The translations under genes and the position numbers were made by a program. This document shows positions 1-8,301 of a DNA stretch of 64,000 nt, piece after piece. The notes under the pieces were generated by a model, which was not told the origin of the DNA, ran no database searches, and worked only from the letters and a program-made list of their open reading frames with translations. The first letter of the stretch is position 1. Every line of letters begins with the position of its first letter. The stretch is from an uncultured Clostridia bacterium (GTDB taxonomy: Bacteria; Bacillota; Clostridia; Christensenellales; Borkfalkiaceae), in contig CAKQWM010000006.1 of assembly GCA_934278995.1 (NCBI GenBank), positions 1 to 64,000 on the forward strand, read 5' to 3'.

Positions 1-83
1 TTACAACCGACCAAAACGCCCGGAAACAATAAAAAATAGGGTTATTAACTCAAAAACGATAAAAACAAGTTAAAAAACAACAA

Positions 84-110
84 AAAGTAGAGCTATAAGC
101 CCGTTATCAA
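84..110 (-). repeat. Dispersed TATAG element, copy 1
   Basis: Read on the minus strand it is GATAACGGGCTTATAG followed by a short spacer and ACTTTTT, the signature of an element found about a dozen times between genes in this window. This is the only intergenic copy on the minus strand. No gene is visible to its left. Confidence 0.7.
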
Positions 111-112
111 GT

Positions 113-142
113 AAAAACCGCCCGAATTTTCGGGCGGTTTTT
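113..142. terminator. Intrinsic terminator, probably bidirectional
   Basis: A 14-bp stem (AAAAACCGCCCGAA with TTCGGGCGGTTTTT) closes a two-base gap, with T and A runs on its flanks. It would end transcription of a gene lying left of the window. Confidence 0.85.
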
Positions 143-161
143 CAGCGTAAAAAAACAAAAT

Positions 162-182
162 TCGCTTAAAAAGCGATTTTTT
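162..182 (+). terminator. Second small terminator-like hairpin
   Basis: TCGCTT and AAGCGA form a 6-bp stem, followed directly by six T. It lies just behind the stronger hairpin at 113-142 and upstream of the promoter at 227. Confidence 0.55.
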
Positions 183-226
183 ATTAAAATGCAACTAATA
201 GTAGAATTATTTTTTGCCGAAAAGTA

Positions 227-255
227 TTGACAACGAGGTTTACCGACCATATAAT
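227..255 (+). promoter_or_regulatory. Sigma-A-type promoter of the VWA lipoprotein gene
   Basis: TTGACA (227-232), a 17-nt spacer and TATAAT (250-255) match the vegetative consensus exactly. The predicted start near 262 excludes the upstream TTG at 227 as a start codon and supports the ATG at 287. Confidence 0.88.
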
Positions 256-286
256 AAAGGCAAGAAAACTATACGAGGAGGTATTT

Positions 287-1813
287 ATGAAAAAAAGTAT
301 TAAACGGCTACTGATAATCATCTCGGTAATTACGGCGTCCGTAACTATGTTTGCCTGTAGTTCCGCAGGATCGCTTGGCGGCGTCAGAGAAAACGCCGGC
401 ATCCACGTTGCCCCGGGCGGTCTGTCAAAAGATGACGCAGGTAACGCCGAAAACGAAAACGAATATCCGGCAGGGAAAATGACAGCCGGAGCGCATAACG
501 ACAATTTATATTACGATCTTTATAAATCCTTATTTTATAAGGGGCAAACGGCAACGGAAAACGGAAAGTTCGAGGCTTTTTCGGAAAACAACAAGGGGCT
601 TGATTCTTTAAACCGTGTTAAAGTGACGGTCAGAAGCGGAACAAAGCCCGTATGCAACGCTCCGGTTAAATTTGTCGGCAACAACGAAAAAGTATTCCTC
701 GCGCAGACCGATTCCAACGGCGTTTGTTATATTTTCGGAAACGTTTCGGGCGGCGCGGTTACGGCAAAGTGCGGAGAATACGAAAAAACCGTTCAGATAA
801 CAGCCGAGGACGAGGAAATCGAAATCCCGTTAGACGGCAATCGTGAAAAGGGCAAAGTAATCGAACTTATGTTTCTCGTTGACGTTACGGGTTCGATGGG
901 CGACGAAATAAATTATCTTAAAGCCGAACTACAAGACGTAGTAAGGGGAATATCCGAAAGTTTTCAGGGCGTAAGTTTACGTCTTGCAATGTTGTTTTAT
1001 CGGGACAACGGTGACAATGAAAAATTCGCCTACGCCGATTTTTTAGACGTAACCGACGCAAATAACTTAAAACAACAGCAAAGCGCAATCAATAAACAAC
1101 GCGCGGAGGGCGGTGGCGATTACCCCGAAGCGGTTGACGAGGCTTTGGAACTCGCCGTTTCCAAGCAGTGGTCCGAAAATTCCACGAAGATAGTCTTTCA
1201 CCTGCTTGACGCTCCCATTCATAACGGCAGCGTTTACGAAAACAGATTTTCAGCCGCGGTTTACAAAGCCGCCGAAAAAGGTATAAGAATCTGCCCCGTT
1301 CTGGCAAGCGGCGCCGATTTACTTACCGAATATATTGAAAGGCAGGCAGCCGTTCTGACGGGAGGGACCTTCGCGTTTATCACGGACCATTCCGGAATAG
1401 GAAATTCTCATTACGATCCGGAAATCCCCAACGTCGTTATAGAAAAACTGAACGCGCTGATGATAAGGCTCGTTAAAGGTTATTATACGGGTACTTTTGA
1501 AAGAGCCGTTTCTTACGACGATAAAGAAATGTTCTTTATCGACGCAAGCGAGGTCGAAAGCGGTTTTATAAAATACGGCGCGAAACGCTGTTACGCCGAG
1601 GGCGATACGGTTACGATCGTAACCGAAAAGGCGGATAGAAAAATCAAACTTTACGTTGACGGGGTTTTCGCTTGCGAAGGCGAAGAATTTGAGGACGATA
1701 TTTATAAATCGACCGAAGGAAGCAATATATTTCTTAAATTCACCTTTAAAATGCCCGCGCGGGACGTAAAAATTACCTTTGAATATGAAGTTTTAAGCGA
1801 AGTTATAGAATAA
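287..1813 (+). CDS. Secreted lipoprotein with von Willebrand factor A domain
   Basis: A 508-residue predicted lipoprotein: the signal peptide ends in a lipobox with Cys24 (TMFAC). Residues about 108-182 look like a small carboxypeptidase-regulatory or SpaA-like beta domain. A VWA domain begins near residue 190, with a MIDAS-type DVTGSM motif at 199-204 (Thr in place of the first Ser of DxSxS), followed by DYPEAVDEALELA. A C-terminal beta-rich module follows from about 425. VWA domains usually mediate metal-dependent protein contacts, so an outer-surface binding role is inferred; the ligand is unknown. The start is set by the GAGGAGG ribosome site at 274-281 and by the promoter at 227. It appears monocistronic and is convergent with a TetR gene. 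Confidence 0.85.
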   Translation: MKKSIKRLLIIISVITASVTMFACSSAGSLGGVRENAGIHVAPGGLSKDDAGNAENENEYPAGKMTAGAHNDNLYYDLYKSLFYKGQTATENGKFEAFSENNKGLDSLNRVKVTVRSGTKPVCNAPVKFVGNNEKVFLAQTDSNGVCYIFGNVSGGAVTAKCGEYEKTVQITAEDEEIEIPLDGNREKGKVIELMFLVDVTGSMGDEINYLKAELQDVVRGISESFQGVSLRLAMLFYRDNGDNEKFAYADFLDVTDANNLKQQQSAINKQRAEGGGDYPEAVDEALELAVSKQWSENSTKIVFHLLDAPIHNGSVYENRFSAAVYKAAEKGIRICPVLASGADLLTEYIERQAAVLTGGTFAFITDHSGIGNSHYDPEIPNVVIEKLNALMIRLVKGYYTGTFERAVSYDDKEMFFIDASEVESGFIKYGAKRCYAEGDTVTIVTEKADRKIKLYVDGVFACEGEEFEDDIYKSTEGSNIFLKFTFKMPARDVKITFEYEVLSEVIE

Positions 1814-1842
1814 AAGGCTGAACCGTATTACTTTAAAAACAG

Positions 1843-1871
1843 GCGATAACGGGCTTATAGCCACACATTTA
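1843..1871 (+). repeat. Dispersed TATAG element, copy 2
   Basis: GCGATAACGGGCTTATAG, 29 nt behind the stop codon of the VWA gene and in the same orientation. The core is conserved, but the CTTTT end is degenerate here. Confidence 0.7.
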
Positions 1872-1891
1872 TAAATAATAAGCAGATAAAA

Positions 1892-1928
1892 AGCGCCTTT
1901 CGGGATTTTTGAAAGGCGCTATAATTTT
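1892..1928. terminator. Bidirectional terminator between convergent genes
   Basis: AGCGCCTTTC (1892-1901) pairs with GAAAGGCGCT (1911-1920). It serves the VWA gene from the left and the TetR gene from the right. Confidence 0.75.
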
Positions 1929-1955
1929 ACAAATATAAGAATACCGAAAACGAAT

Positions 1956-2552
1956 TTATTTAAACAAATCGATTATTGCGTCGATTACGAGCGTTTTCAT
2001 ATAATCGTAATCTATATAGGGGTGATTGTCGAAAACGTATTCGTGACAAAACGACTGGACGATATTCATTGCAAGGTGAACTTTTTCGTTCAGTCCTTTT
2101 TCGTTTTCGCCGAGGCTTTTAAGTTTTTCGGCAAACTTTACGGTAATTTTATTTTCCTGCTCCAAAAACGCGCCGCTTACCTTTTCGTCAACAGGCGTAA
2201 GGGAATGTAAAACTTCGTGAATTTTGCTGTTTTTCTGATGGGCTAAAATTGCTTTGTCGATAATTTCCGGCACGATAGAACGGTAATTCAGCGCGGTTAT
2301 ATTGTCAAACGCCGATAAAACGGGCGCCGCTACGTTATTTATATAATTGTCAAGCACGCAAATTAAAATATCGCGCTTATCGCGGAAGTAGCCGTAAACT
2401 ATTCCGGTGGACACCCCGGCGCGCTTTGCTATTTCCGCGGTGTTCGTTCCAAAGTAGCCCACTTCCGAAAAAAGTTGGTAACTTGCGTCAATGATTTTTT
2501 TCTTTTTTTCTATCGAGCGCGCTTGTTTCGGCTCTCTTACGATGCTTTTCAT
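1956..2552 (-). CDS. TetR/AcrR-family transcriptional regulator
   Basis: A 198-residue protein with an N-terminal TetR helix-turn-helix: residues about 15-60 include IIDASYQLFSEVGYFGTNT, AKRAGVSTGIVYGYF and a following KRDIL. The C-terminal helical ligand-binding part is divergent, as usual, so the effector cannot be guessed. It is transcribed away from the feo operon, and the two promoters lie within about 130 bp. Control of feo, or of its own gene, is therefore possible but unproven. The gene has no obvious ribosome site, and its promoter places the transcript start at the ATG (see findings). Confidence 0.88.
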   Translation of the reverse strand: MKSIVREPKQARSIEKKKKIIDASYQLFSEVGYFGTNTAEIAKRAGVSTGIVYGYFRDKRDILICVLDNYINNVAAPVLSAFDNITALNYRSIVPEIIDKAILAHQKNSKIHEVLHSLTPVDEKVSGAFLEQENKITVKFAEKLKSLGENEKGLNEKVHLAMNIVQSFCHEYVFDNHPYIDYDYMKTLVIDAIIDLFK

Positions 2553-2558
2553 TCTTCT

Positions 2559-2587
2559 ATTTTAAGACTAAACGAACAAAAAAGCAA
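2559..2587 (-). promoter_or_regulatory. Promoter of the TetR gene, placing +1 at the start codon
   Basis: On the minus strand: TTGCTT (complement 2582-2587), 17-nt spacer, TAAAAT (complement 2559-2564). Seven bases after the -10 element is 2552, the A of the ATG. Confidence 0.55.
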
Positions 2588-2686
2588 GGGTTTTTATAAA
2601 AAAAACGGTTAAAAACGCTATTTTTCATAAAAAAACGCAAAAATAAAAAAATTTTTAAAAATATGAAAAATGTTTCGGATTTTTGC

Positions 2687-2718
2687 TTGACAACAAACGA
2701 CGCAAGTGCTAATATAAT
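2687..2718 (+). promoter_or_regulatory. Promoter of the feo operon
   Basis: TTGACA (2687-2692) is followed after 17 nt by TAATAT, overlapping TATAAT at 2713-2718. No clear iron-regulator box is seen here. Confidence 0.75.
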
Positions 2719-2770
2719 TGCGAAAAAAGGTGAACAGTATTTCACATTCACATTTTAAGGAGGCGATTTT

Positions 2771-2983
2771 ATGCCGTTAGTTATAGCGCCTGCGGGGCAA
2801 AACCTCAAGGTAATAAAAGTTTTGACCGACGAAAAAACAAAAAAACATCTTGAAAGTCTGGGGATAACGATTAATTCCGACCTTTCGGTAATTTCCAAAA
2901 GCGGAGGAAGCGTAATTATTCTCGTAAAAGACGGCAGGCTTGCTCTCGATAACGAACTTGCCACAAAAATCATGGTAGCATAA
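2771..2983 (+). CDS. feoA: FeoA-like ferrous iron transport protein (first copy)
   Basis: A 70-residue protein with the SH3-like FeoA fold signature: MPLVIAPAGQNLKVIKVL, then a segment LESLGITINSDLSVISKSGG, then a final VKDGRLALDNELATKIMV typical of FeoA C-termini. FeoA proteins are small cytoplasmic partners of FeoB. It is the first gene of a feoA-feoA-feoB-Cys-rich operon, with AAGGAGG 8 nt ahead of the ATG. The second feoA starts 17 nt downstream. Tandem feoA genes are common in Bacillota. Confidence 0.87.
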   Translation: MPLVIAPAGQNLKVIKVLTDEKTKKHLESLGITINSDLSVISKSGGSVIILVKDGRLALDNELATKIMVA

Positions 2984-2999
2984 AAAGGAGTATATATTT

Positions 3000-3230
3000 A
3001 TGAAAAAGTTAAGCCAATTTTCAATCGGCGAAAAGGGCGTAATAAAAACGGTCAACGCCGAACCGAGAATCAAAAGAAGACTTTTCGATATGGGCGTAAC
3101 GCCGGGCGCAGAAGTCTATCTTAAAAAACGCGCGCCTTTAGGCGATCCTATCGAAGTAACCATAAGAGGTTACGAACTCACTTTGAGAAAAACCGAGGCG
3201 GACGCCGTTACTATGGAGGAAACTTTATGA
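3000..3230 (+). CDS. feoA: FeoA-like ferrous iron transport protein (second copy)
   Basis: A 76-residue FeoA domain protein. Residues 8-45 contain the family pattern GEKGVIKTV, then RRLFDMGVTPGAEVYLKK, then APLGDPIEVTIRGYELTLR. This copy is closer to the canonical family than the first. It has an AAAAGGAG ribosome site and overlaps feoB by 4 nt (ATGA), so translational coupling with the transporter is likely. Confidence 0.93.
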   Translation: MKKLSQFSIGEKGVIKTVNAEPRIKRRLFDMGVTPGAEVYLKKRAPLGDPIEVTIRGYELTLRKTEADAVTMEETL

Positions 3231-5797
3231 AAAGATTTTGTTTGGCGGGTAACCCTAACTCAGGCAAAACTACGCTGTTCAACGCGTTGACGGGTTCTAC
3301 CGCTCACGTCGGCAACTGGCCGGGCGTTACGGTGGATAAAAGAGAAGGCGTTTACAAAAAATGCGCCGAACCTATTTCTATAGTTGACCTTCCCGGCATA
3401 TATTCGCTATCTCCTTATACGCCGGAAGAAGTCATCGCGCGTAATTATATTATAGACGAACACCCCGACCTCGTCATCAATATCGTTGACGCGACCAATC
3501 TGGAACGTAACTTGTATCTTACCACGCAGATAATGGAAATGGACGTTCCCATGGTAATCGCTCTTAACATGATAGACGAAGTAAATAAGCAGGGTAACGT
3601 TATCGACGCTAAAACGCTCGAACAAAAAATAGGCGTTCCCGTGGTCGCCGTTTCCGCATTGAAGGAAACAAATCTCGACGAACTTATGAAAAGAGCGTAC
3701 GAAGCATCCAAAAAGCCGAGACAGGGTACTACAGTTTTAGCGGGAAGCGCTTTGATGCATCTAATAGGCGACTGCAAAATCGCGCTCGAAGGGCAAAACG
3801 TAAGTAACGCTCTGTTCCACGCCATAAAACTCGTCGAACTCGACGAACTCGAAGTAAAAGAACATCCTGCTTCCACTAAAATGGTAGAAGAATTTAAAAA
3901 GACTTTTTCCGACGATACTTTCGGTAACGATTTCGAAGCAATCGTCGCGGACGCGAGATATAAATACATAACCAAAAATTATTCGGGCGTTCTGACTTCC
4001 AAAAAGCCTCAGGAAAAGGTCGAAAAGAAAGTAACCAAATCGGATAAGATCGACAGGGTTTTAACGCATAAAGTCTGGGGTATTCCGATTTTCCTCGTTA
4101 TATTGTTCCTTATATTCCACTTAACTTTCTCGGAAGATTTATTGTATCTCGGAAAAATGGGCGTTTTCGATAAAGAAATTCACGCCTACGACGAAAACGG
4201 TCGGATAGTTGAAGTTACGGAAGAAACGTTTGACAAAACTAAGTCGTATTACACGAAAGACGGCGATTTAGCAGAACTTTCTTTTGAAAACGGCGAACTT
4301 GCCTCGGTAGATCCCGTTCCTTACGTTTTCGACAGAGCGGGTAAAAAATACTATCTCGAAGAGGCGGGCGCCGTAGAAAACGGCGAATTTTTCGCAAAAA
4401 ATAACGCGACTTGCCCCGTAACGGTGGAAAAAAACGACGAGGGCGAGTGGGAAATGTCTTATAATAACGCTATCGACGAATTTGCTTCCGGCGTTACGGT
4501 AAATACTTTCTTCGGTTTTGAAGAGGGAGTATTCTCGCCGGGCGTAATACTTGCAAATACCTTAGCAACCTTTACCGACTTTCTGACCGCTTGCGCGTCG
4601 CAAGGTTTAAGCGACGCCGGCGCGAGCGAATGGTTACAGGGGTTGCTCGTTGACGGCGTTTTGGGAGGATTATTCGCGGTACTTTCCTTCTTACCTCAAA
4701 TTTTGTTATTGTTCCTGTTCTTCTCGATTTTGGAAGACAGCGGTTACATGGCGCGCGTAGCGTTTATTCTCGACAGAATTTTCAGAAAATTCGGTTTATC
4801 CGGAAGGGCTTTCATGCCTATGATTATGGGCTTCGGTTGCTCTGTTCCCGCTATGATTAACACGAGAACTCTTGCAGACGACAACGAAAGAACGGCAACC
4901 ATCAGGGTTATACCTTTCTTCAGTTGCGGCGCAAAACTTCCTATACTTACGGCGGTTGCCGGCGGCGTTATTCAACTTGCAGGCGTAGGCAATGCCGATA
5001 CCATTACGTACTCTATGTACCTTCTCGGTATGATAGTGGCAATCGTAAGCATTATTCTTATGAGGAACACGACCATGAAAGGCGAAGTACCTCCGTTTAT
5101 TATGGAACTTCCTTCGTATCGTCTTCCCGGCTTTAAGAATCTGATGCTTCATCTTTGGGACAAGACCAAACACTTCGTCAAAAAAGCATTCACCATTATT
5201 CTGGCTTCCACTATTTTGATCTGGTTCATTTCTCACTTCGACTGGAATTGGCATTTCCTTACCGACACTCAGATGGACAAGAGCATTCTGGCAGGTATCG
5301 GGGGACTGGTTCAACCCATATTTACACCGCTCGGATTCGGTAGTCAACTTAAAGCCTTCGGCTGGGTATTCGTCGTTGCCGCAATCACGGGGCTTATCGC
5401 AAAAGAAAACGTTATTGCAACCTTCGGAACTTTAGCCGCTTGTATCGCAGGCGCCATGATAGATACCGAAGCGGACGGCGGCGTTTCCGCGGTAATGCAG
5501 ATGATCGGCGCAACCGGAATAACCGTTCCCGCGCTTCTTGCTTTCATCGCTTTCAATATGACCACTATTCCTTGCTTTGCCGCGGTCGCAACCGCTAAAG
5601 CCGAACTCGGCAGTAAAAAGGCGTTCAACGGAACTTTGGTTTTCTGGCTTGTTACTTCATACGTCGTATCCGCTATGATTTATCTTATCGGCACGGCTTG
5701 GTGGACGGCGTTCATATTTGCCGGCGTATGGGCAATCGTTATTACGATAATAGTCCTCGTAAACAAAGGCAAACTTAAATTAGGTTCAAGAAGGTAA
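3227..5797 (+). CDS. feoB: Ferrous iron transport protein B with an extracytoplasmic insertion
   Basis: An 856-residue Fe(II) transporter with an N-terminal G domain and a membrane core. The G domain shows G1 GNPNSGKT (8-15), G3 DLPG (54-57) and the FeoB-style G4 NMID (114-117). A linker helix region leads to TM1 at about 284-305. The gate motif GFGCSVPAMINTRTL lies at 535-549, and further membrane helices follow to the C-terminus. The protein is longer than most FeoB because about 120 soluble, charged residues (310-430) separate TM1 from the next helix. Topology would place them outside the membrane. The gene sits in a feoA-feoA-feoB operon and a Cys-rich FeoB-associated gene follows 5 nt later. 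Confidence 0.95.
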   Translation: MKRFCLAGNPNSGKTTLFNALTGSTAHVGNWPGVTVDKREGVYKKCAEPISIVDLPGIYSLSPYTPEEVIARNYIIDEHPDLVINIVDATNLERNLYLTTQIMEMDVPMVIALNMIDEVNKQGNVIDAKTLEQKIGVPVVAVSALKETNLDELMKRAYEASKKPRQGTTVLAGSALMHLIGDCKIALEGQNVSNALFHAIKLVELDELEVKEHPASTKMVEEFKKTFSDDTFGNDFEAIVADARYKYITKNYSGVLTSKKPQEKVEKKVTKSDKIDRVLTHKVWGIPIFLVILFLIFHLTFSEDLLYLGKMGVFDKEIHAYDENGRIVEVTEETFDKTKSYYTKDGDLAELSFENGELASVDPVPYVFDRAGKKYYLEEAGAVENGEFFAKNNATCPVTVEKNDEGEWEMSYNNAIDEFASGVTVNTFFGFEEGVFSPGVILANTLATFTDFLTACASQGLSDAGASEWLQGLLVDGVLGGLFAVLSFLPQILLLFLFFSILEDSGYMARVAFILDRIFRKFGLSGRAFMPMIMGFGCSVPAMINTRTLADDNERTATIRVIPFFSCGAKLPILTAVAGGVIQLAGVGNADTITYSMYLLGMIVAIVSIILMRNTTMKGEVPPFIMELPSYRLPGFKNLMLHLWDKTKHFVKKAFTIILASTILIWFISHFDWNWHFLTDTQMDKSILAGIGGLVQPIFTPLGFGSQLKAFGWVFVVAAITGLIAKENVIATFGTLAACIAGAMIDTEADGGVSAVMQMIGATGITVPALLAFIAFNMTTIPCFAAVATAKAELGSKKAFNGTLVFWLVTSYVVSAMIYLIGTAWWTAFIFAGVWAIVITIIVLVNKGKLKLGSRR

Positions 5798-5802
5798 ACT
5801 TT

Positions 5803-5958
5803 ATGCAGTGGTGGGAATACGTAATTATCGCAATCGTTGCGCTTTTTGCAATAACCGTAGCGGTGGTAAGTGTTATAAGAAAAAAACAGGGTAAATCGTC
5901 CTGTTCGGGCGATTGTTCCTGTTGTCCGTACTGCTCGTCCCGTTGCAAAAAGAAATAA
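5803..5958 (+). CDS. FeoB-associated Cys-rich membrane protein
   Basis: A 51-residue protein starting MQWWEYVIIAIVALFAI. A single membrane helix spans residues 5-25, and the basic tail contains CSGDCSCCPYCSSRC (seven Cys). This matches the small FeoB-associated Cys-rich family found directly after feoB in many Bacillota. A role in iron handling or FeoB assembly is presumed from context and not shown. The ATG lies 5 nt after the feoB stop, so it is co-transcribed. Confidence 0.85.
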   Translation: MQWWEYVIIAIVALFAITVAVVSVIRKKQGKSSCSGDCSCCPYCSSRCKKK

Positions 5959-6000
5959 AGTTAAATTGAACTATAAAAATCCTTTTTCCGATATGGTTTT

Positions 6001-6022
6001 CAGACTTAATTTTAAGAGTCTG
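6001..6022 (+). other. Inverted repeat behind the feo operon
   Basis: CAGACT (6001-6006) and AGTCTG (6017-6022) enclose a 10-nt AT-rich loop. No T run follows. It may be a processing or stability hairpin ahead of the terminator at 6032. Confidence 0.4.
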
Positions 6023-6031
6023 AAAACACAA

Positions 6032-6056
6032 AAAACCGACCTATAGGTCGGTTTTT
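6032..6056. terminator. feo terminator built on a TATAG element, copy 3
   Basis: A near-perfect palindrome AAAACCGACC-TATA-GGTCGGTTTT followed by more T. It contains the CGACCTATAG core of the dispersed element and probably ends both the feo and nadE transcripts. Confidence 0.8.
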
Positions 6057-6107
6057 TGCATATAATCGTTTTAGATTCAGTCGTTATGATAATGATAATC
6101 GTCAAAA

Positions 6108-6863
6108 TTAGTCGCTATAATAATCGTCCGTGTTAAACTTGAAAGACTTCATGTGTTCGAGTTTGAAAAGATTGATTTTATGAAGATATTCTATTCTTTC
6201 CAAAGTATCCTTATCGGGCTTTACGCCGTCACGGATATAACTATCCAAAGTTTCGTAAGTAAAGCCGAGATTATCCTCGTCGGTTTTACCGCAAAGTCCG
6301 TCTATAGGCGGTTTATCGACCAAAATTTGAGGAAGCCCCAAATATCTTCCGATAAGTTTCATTTCGCGCACGGTAAAGTTGGAACAAGGCGAAAAATCCC
6401 CTGCGGAATCACCGTAACGGGTAGCGTAACCCACGTAATCTTCGCTTAAGTTACAAGTATTTGCGACTCTGCCGTTCAGCGACTGGGCTACGAAGTATAG
6501 CGCCGTCATGCGGATTCTCGGCGACAAATTGATTTTTGAAGCGTTTGAAAGTTCTATTCCGTCGGGAAGCGCTTCGTAAAATGCGTCGTGCATTTTTTTG
6601 ATGTTGTAAACGTACTTTTTGATTTTCAGATGTTCGCAGAGAAGGTGAGCGCAATCGATGTCGTGCTGTTCGCCGTTAGGCATCAATACGCCTATAACCC
6701 TTTCTGTGCCGAGCGCTTTAACCAGAAGCGCAGACACAATAGAACTGTCTTTACCGCCGGAAATTCCGACTACTGCGTTACAGCCCTTGCCGTTTTCTTC
6801 AAACCAGTTACGTATCCATTCGATGCAGTCGTTAACTGCTTTTTCAACGTTGAAAACTTTCAT
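6108..6863 (-). CDS. nadE: Ammonia-dependent NAD+ synthetase
   Basis: A 251-residue N-type ATP pyrophosphatase that amidates deamido-NAD to NAD+. The PP-loop GISGGKDSS lies near residues 33-41. Downstream family motifs are SPRIRMTALYFVAQSLNGRV, CNLSEDYVGYATRYGDSAGD and KPPIDGLCGKTDED. There is no N-terminal glutaminase domain, so free ammonia is the expected nitrogen donor. A GAGGAG ribosome site precedes the ATG and a consensus promoter lies at complement 6893-6921. The segment encoding DKPPIDG overlaps a sequence resembling the dispersed TATAG element (6296-6320). Confidence 0.95.
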   Translation of the reverse strand: MKVFNVEKAVNDCIEWIRNWFEENGKGCNAVVGISGGKDSSIVSALLVKALGTERVIGVLMPNGEQHDIDCAHLLCEHLKIKKYVYNIKKMHDAFYEALPDGIELSNASKINLSPRIRMTALYFVAQSLNGRVANTCNLSEDYVGYATRYGDSAGDFSPCSNFTVREMKLIGRYLGLPQILVDKPPIDGLCGKTDEDNLGFTYETLDSYIRDGVKPDKDTLERIEYLHKINLFKLEHMKSFKFNTDDYYSD

Positions 6864-6892
6864 AACGATCTCCTCGGGTATTCTTGATTATA

Positions 6893-6921
6893 ATTATATT
6901 TGATAGTTACCCGCTTGTCAA
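6893..6921 (-). promoter_or_regulatory. nadE promoter
   Basis: On the minus strand TTGACA (complement 6916-6921), exactly 17 nt, then TATAAT (complement 6893-6898). Confidence 0.88.
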
Positions 6922-7107
6922 TTTTTTAAAAAACAAAACGAAAAAAGCCCGCTTGTTTTTTTAAAAAATAAGAAATAAAGTTTTCGTAACCGGAAAAATC
7001 AGCCGACAAATCGACGAACTTAAGCATATAACCCGCAGACTCGGTATATATTTTACAGAATATTTTAATTTAAAAACCGTTTTAACGATAAAAATGCCTT
7101 AAAACTA

Positions 7108-7136
7108 TTGAAAAATAGGCGGTTTTGTGTTACAAT
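7108..7136 (+). promoter_or_regulatory. Promoter of the SPFH cluster
   Basis: TTGAAA (7108-7113), 17-nt spacer, TACAAT (7131-7136). GGGAGG precedes the ATG at 7166. Confidence 0.8.
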
Positions 7137-7165
7137 AATTAAAAACAATCATAGGGAGGCTTATT

Positions 7166-8284
7166 ATGGCACTTTTCAGACTGAATATAGAATGGGCGGA
7201 TGATTCCAAGGACACTATAGTTTATAAGTATCCGTTCAAAAACAGCGGTAGGGAAGTCAACAACAATTCTTCGCTTACCGTAAGAGAATCTCAGGTTGCG
7301 GTTTTCGTTTATAAAGGAAAAATCGCAGACGTTTTCGAACCCGGTTTATACGAATTAAAAACCCAGATTCTTCCCATATTGACAAAACTTGCCGCGTGGA
7401 AGTATAAATTTGAAACGCCTATAACGCTCGACGTATATTTTGTAAACACCAAACAGTTTACGAATATCAAATGGGGAACCAAAAACCCCATTATGATGAG
7501 AGATCCCGAATTCGGCGCCATTCGCGTACGCGGATACGGGGCGTTTGCTTTCAAAGTTGACGATCCGGGTATCTTTTTACAGGAACTTTTCGGAACAAAT
7601 TCCACCTTTAAAACGAGCGATATAGAAGATTACGCTAAAACAATGCTCGTTTCCACCCTGTCCGACGCTATCGGCGAAAGTAAAATTTCCGCTCTCGATT
7701 TAGCGGGAAACACTATGGAATTCAACGAAATAGTCAAGGCGAAGATTCAAGCCAAATTCAACGAGATAGGGCTGAATCTTACGAATATTTTCATTGAAAA
7801 CATGTCCGTTCCCGAAGAAGTCGAAAAGGCTTTGGACGAAAGAGCGAAATACGGCATTCTGGGCAATACTACCGACGTTATGATGAAGTACGCCGCCGCG
7901 GAAGCCATGAAGACCGCCGCCGGAAATACCGGTATGGGCGGCGCGTTTATGGGCGCGGGCGCAGGCATCGGCGCAGGTATGGGTATGGGCTCTATTATGA
8001 GCGAAGCATTTAAACAAAGCGGTTCCTCGGGCGCTCAAAAAACTCAGGAAGTCGCAGCGCAAGGTGCGGTAGCCGGCGCGGCGGCAGGAGTAGCGGCAGG
8101 CGCGGCGGCGGGCGCGACGGCATCAAAAACTTGCCCCGCTTGCGGAAAACCCGTCCCCGGAAATTCAAAATTCTGCCCCGAATGTGGTCAGAAAATGCCC
8201 GCGGTAAAATTCTGTTCTAACTGCGGACACAAACTTTCGGATAACGCTAAATTCTGCCCCGAATGTGGTCAGAAAGCAGAATAA
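7166..8284 (+). CDS. SPFH-domain protein with C-terminal double zinc ribbon (YdjI-like)
   Basis: A 372-residue protein. Residues 1-230 are an SPFH/band-7-like domain of the type annotated as 'virion core protein' or B. subtilis YdjI (VRESQVAVFVYKGKIADVFEPG near residue 40). A Gly/Ala/Met-rich stretch at about 250-320 could associate with membrane. Residues 323-372 hold two zinc ribbons, with CPACG and CPECG pairs and CSNCG and CPECG pairs. SPFH proteins form membrane-bound oligomers; a stress or scaffold role is inferred only. Downstream lie a DUF1858 gene and a YdjG-like zinc-ribbon gene, resembling the ydj cluster of Bacillus. Confidence 0.85.
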   Translation: MALFRLNIEWADDSKDTIVYKYPFKNSGREVNNNSSLTVRESQVAVFVYKGKIADVFEPGLYELKTQILPILTKLAAWKYKFETPITLDVYFVNTKQFTNIKWGTKNPIMMRDPEFGAIRVRGYGAFAFKVDDPGIFLQELFGTNSTFKTSDIEDYAKTMLVSTLSDAIGESKISALDLAGNTMEFNEIVKAKIQAKFNEIGLNLTNIFIENMSVPEEVEKALDERAKYGILGNTTDVMMKYAAAEAMKTAAGNTGMGGAFMGAGAGIGAGMGMGSIMSEAFKQSGSSGAQKTQEVAAQGAVAGAAAGVAAGAAAGATASKTCPACGKPVPGNSKFCPECGQKMPAVKFCSNCGHKLSDNAKFCPECGQKAE

Positions 8285-8301
8285 TATAATTAAAAAATGC
8301 G

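Noticed and set aside
227..286. TTG-initiated N-terminal extension of the VWA lipoprotein
   Set aside because: The TTG is part of the -35 element TTGACA, and the ATG at 287 has both a ribosome site and a proper signal peptide.
4796..5347. 183-codon minus-strand frame under feoB
   Set aside because: Antisense to conserved membrane helices of FeoB; no independent signals.
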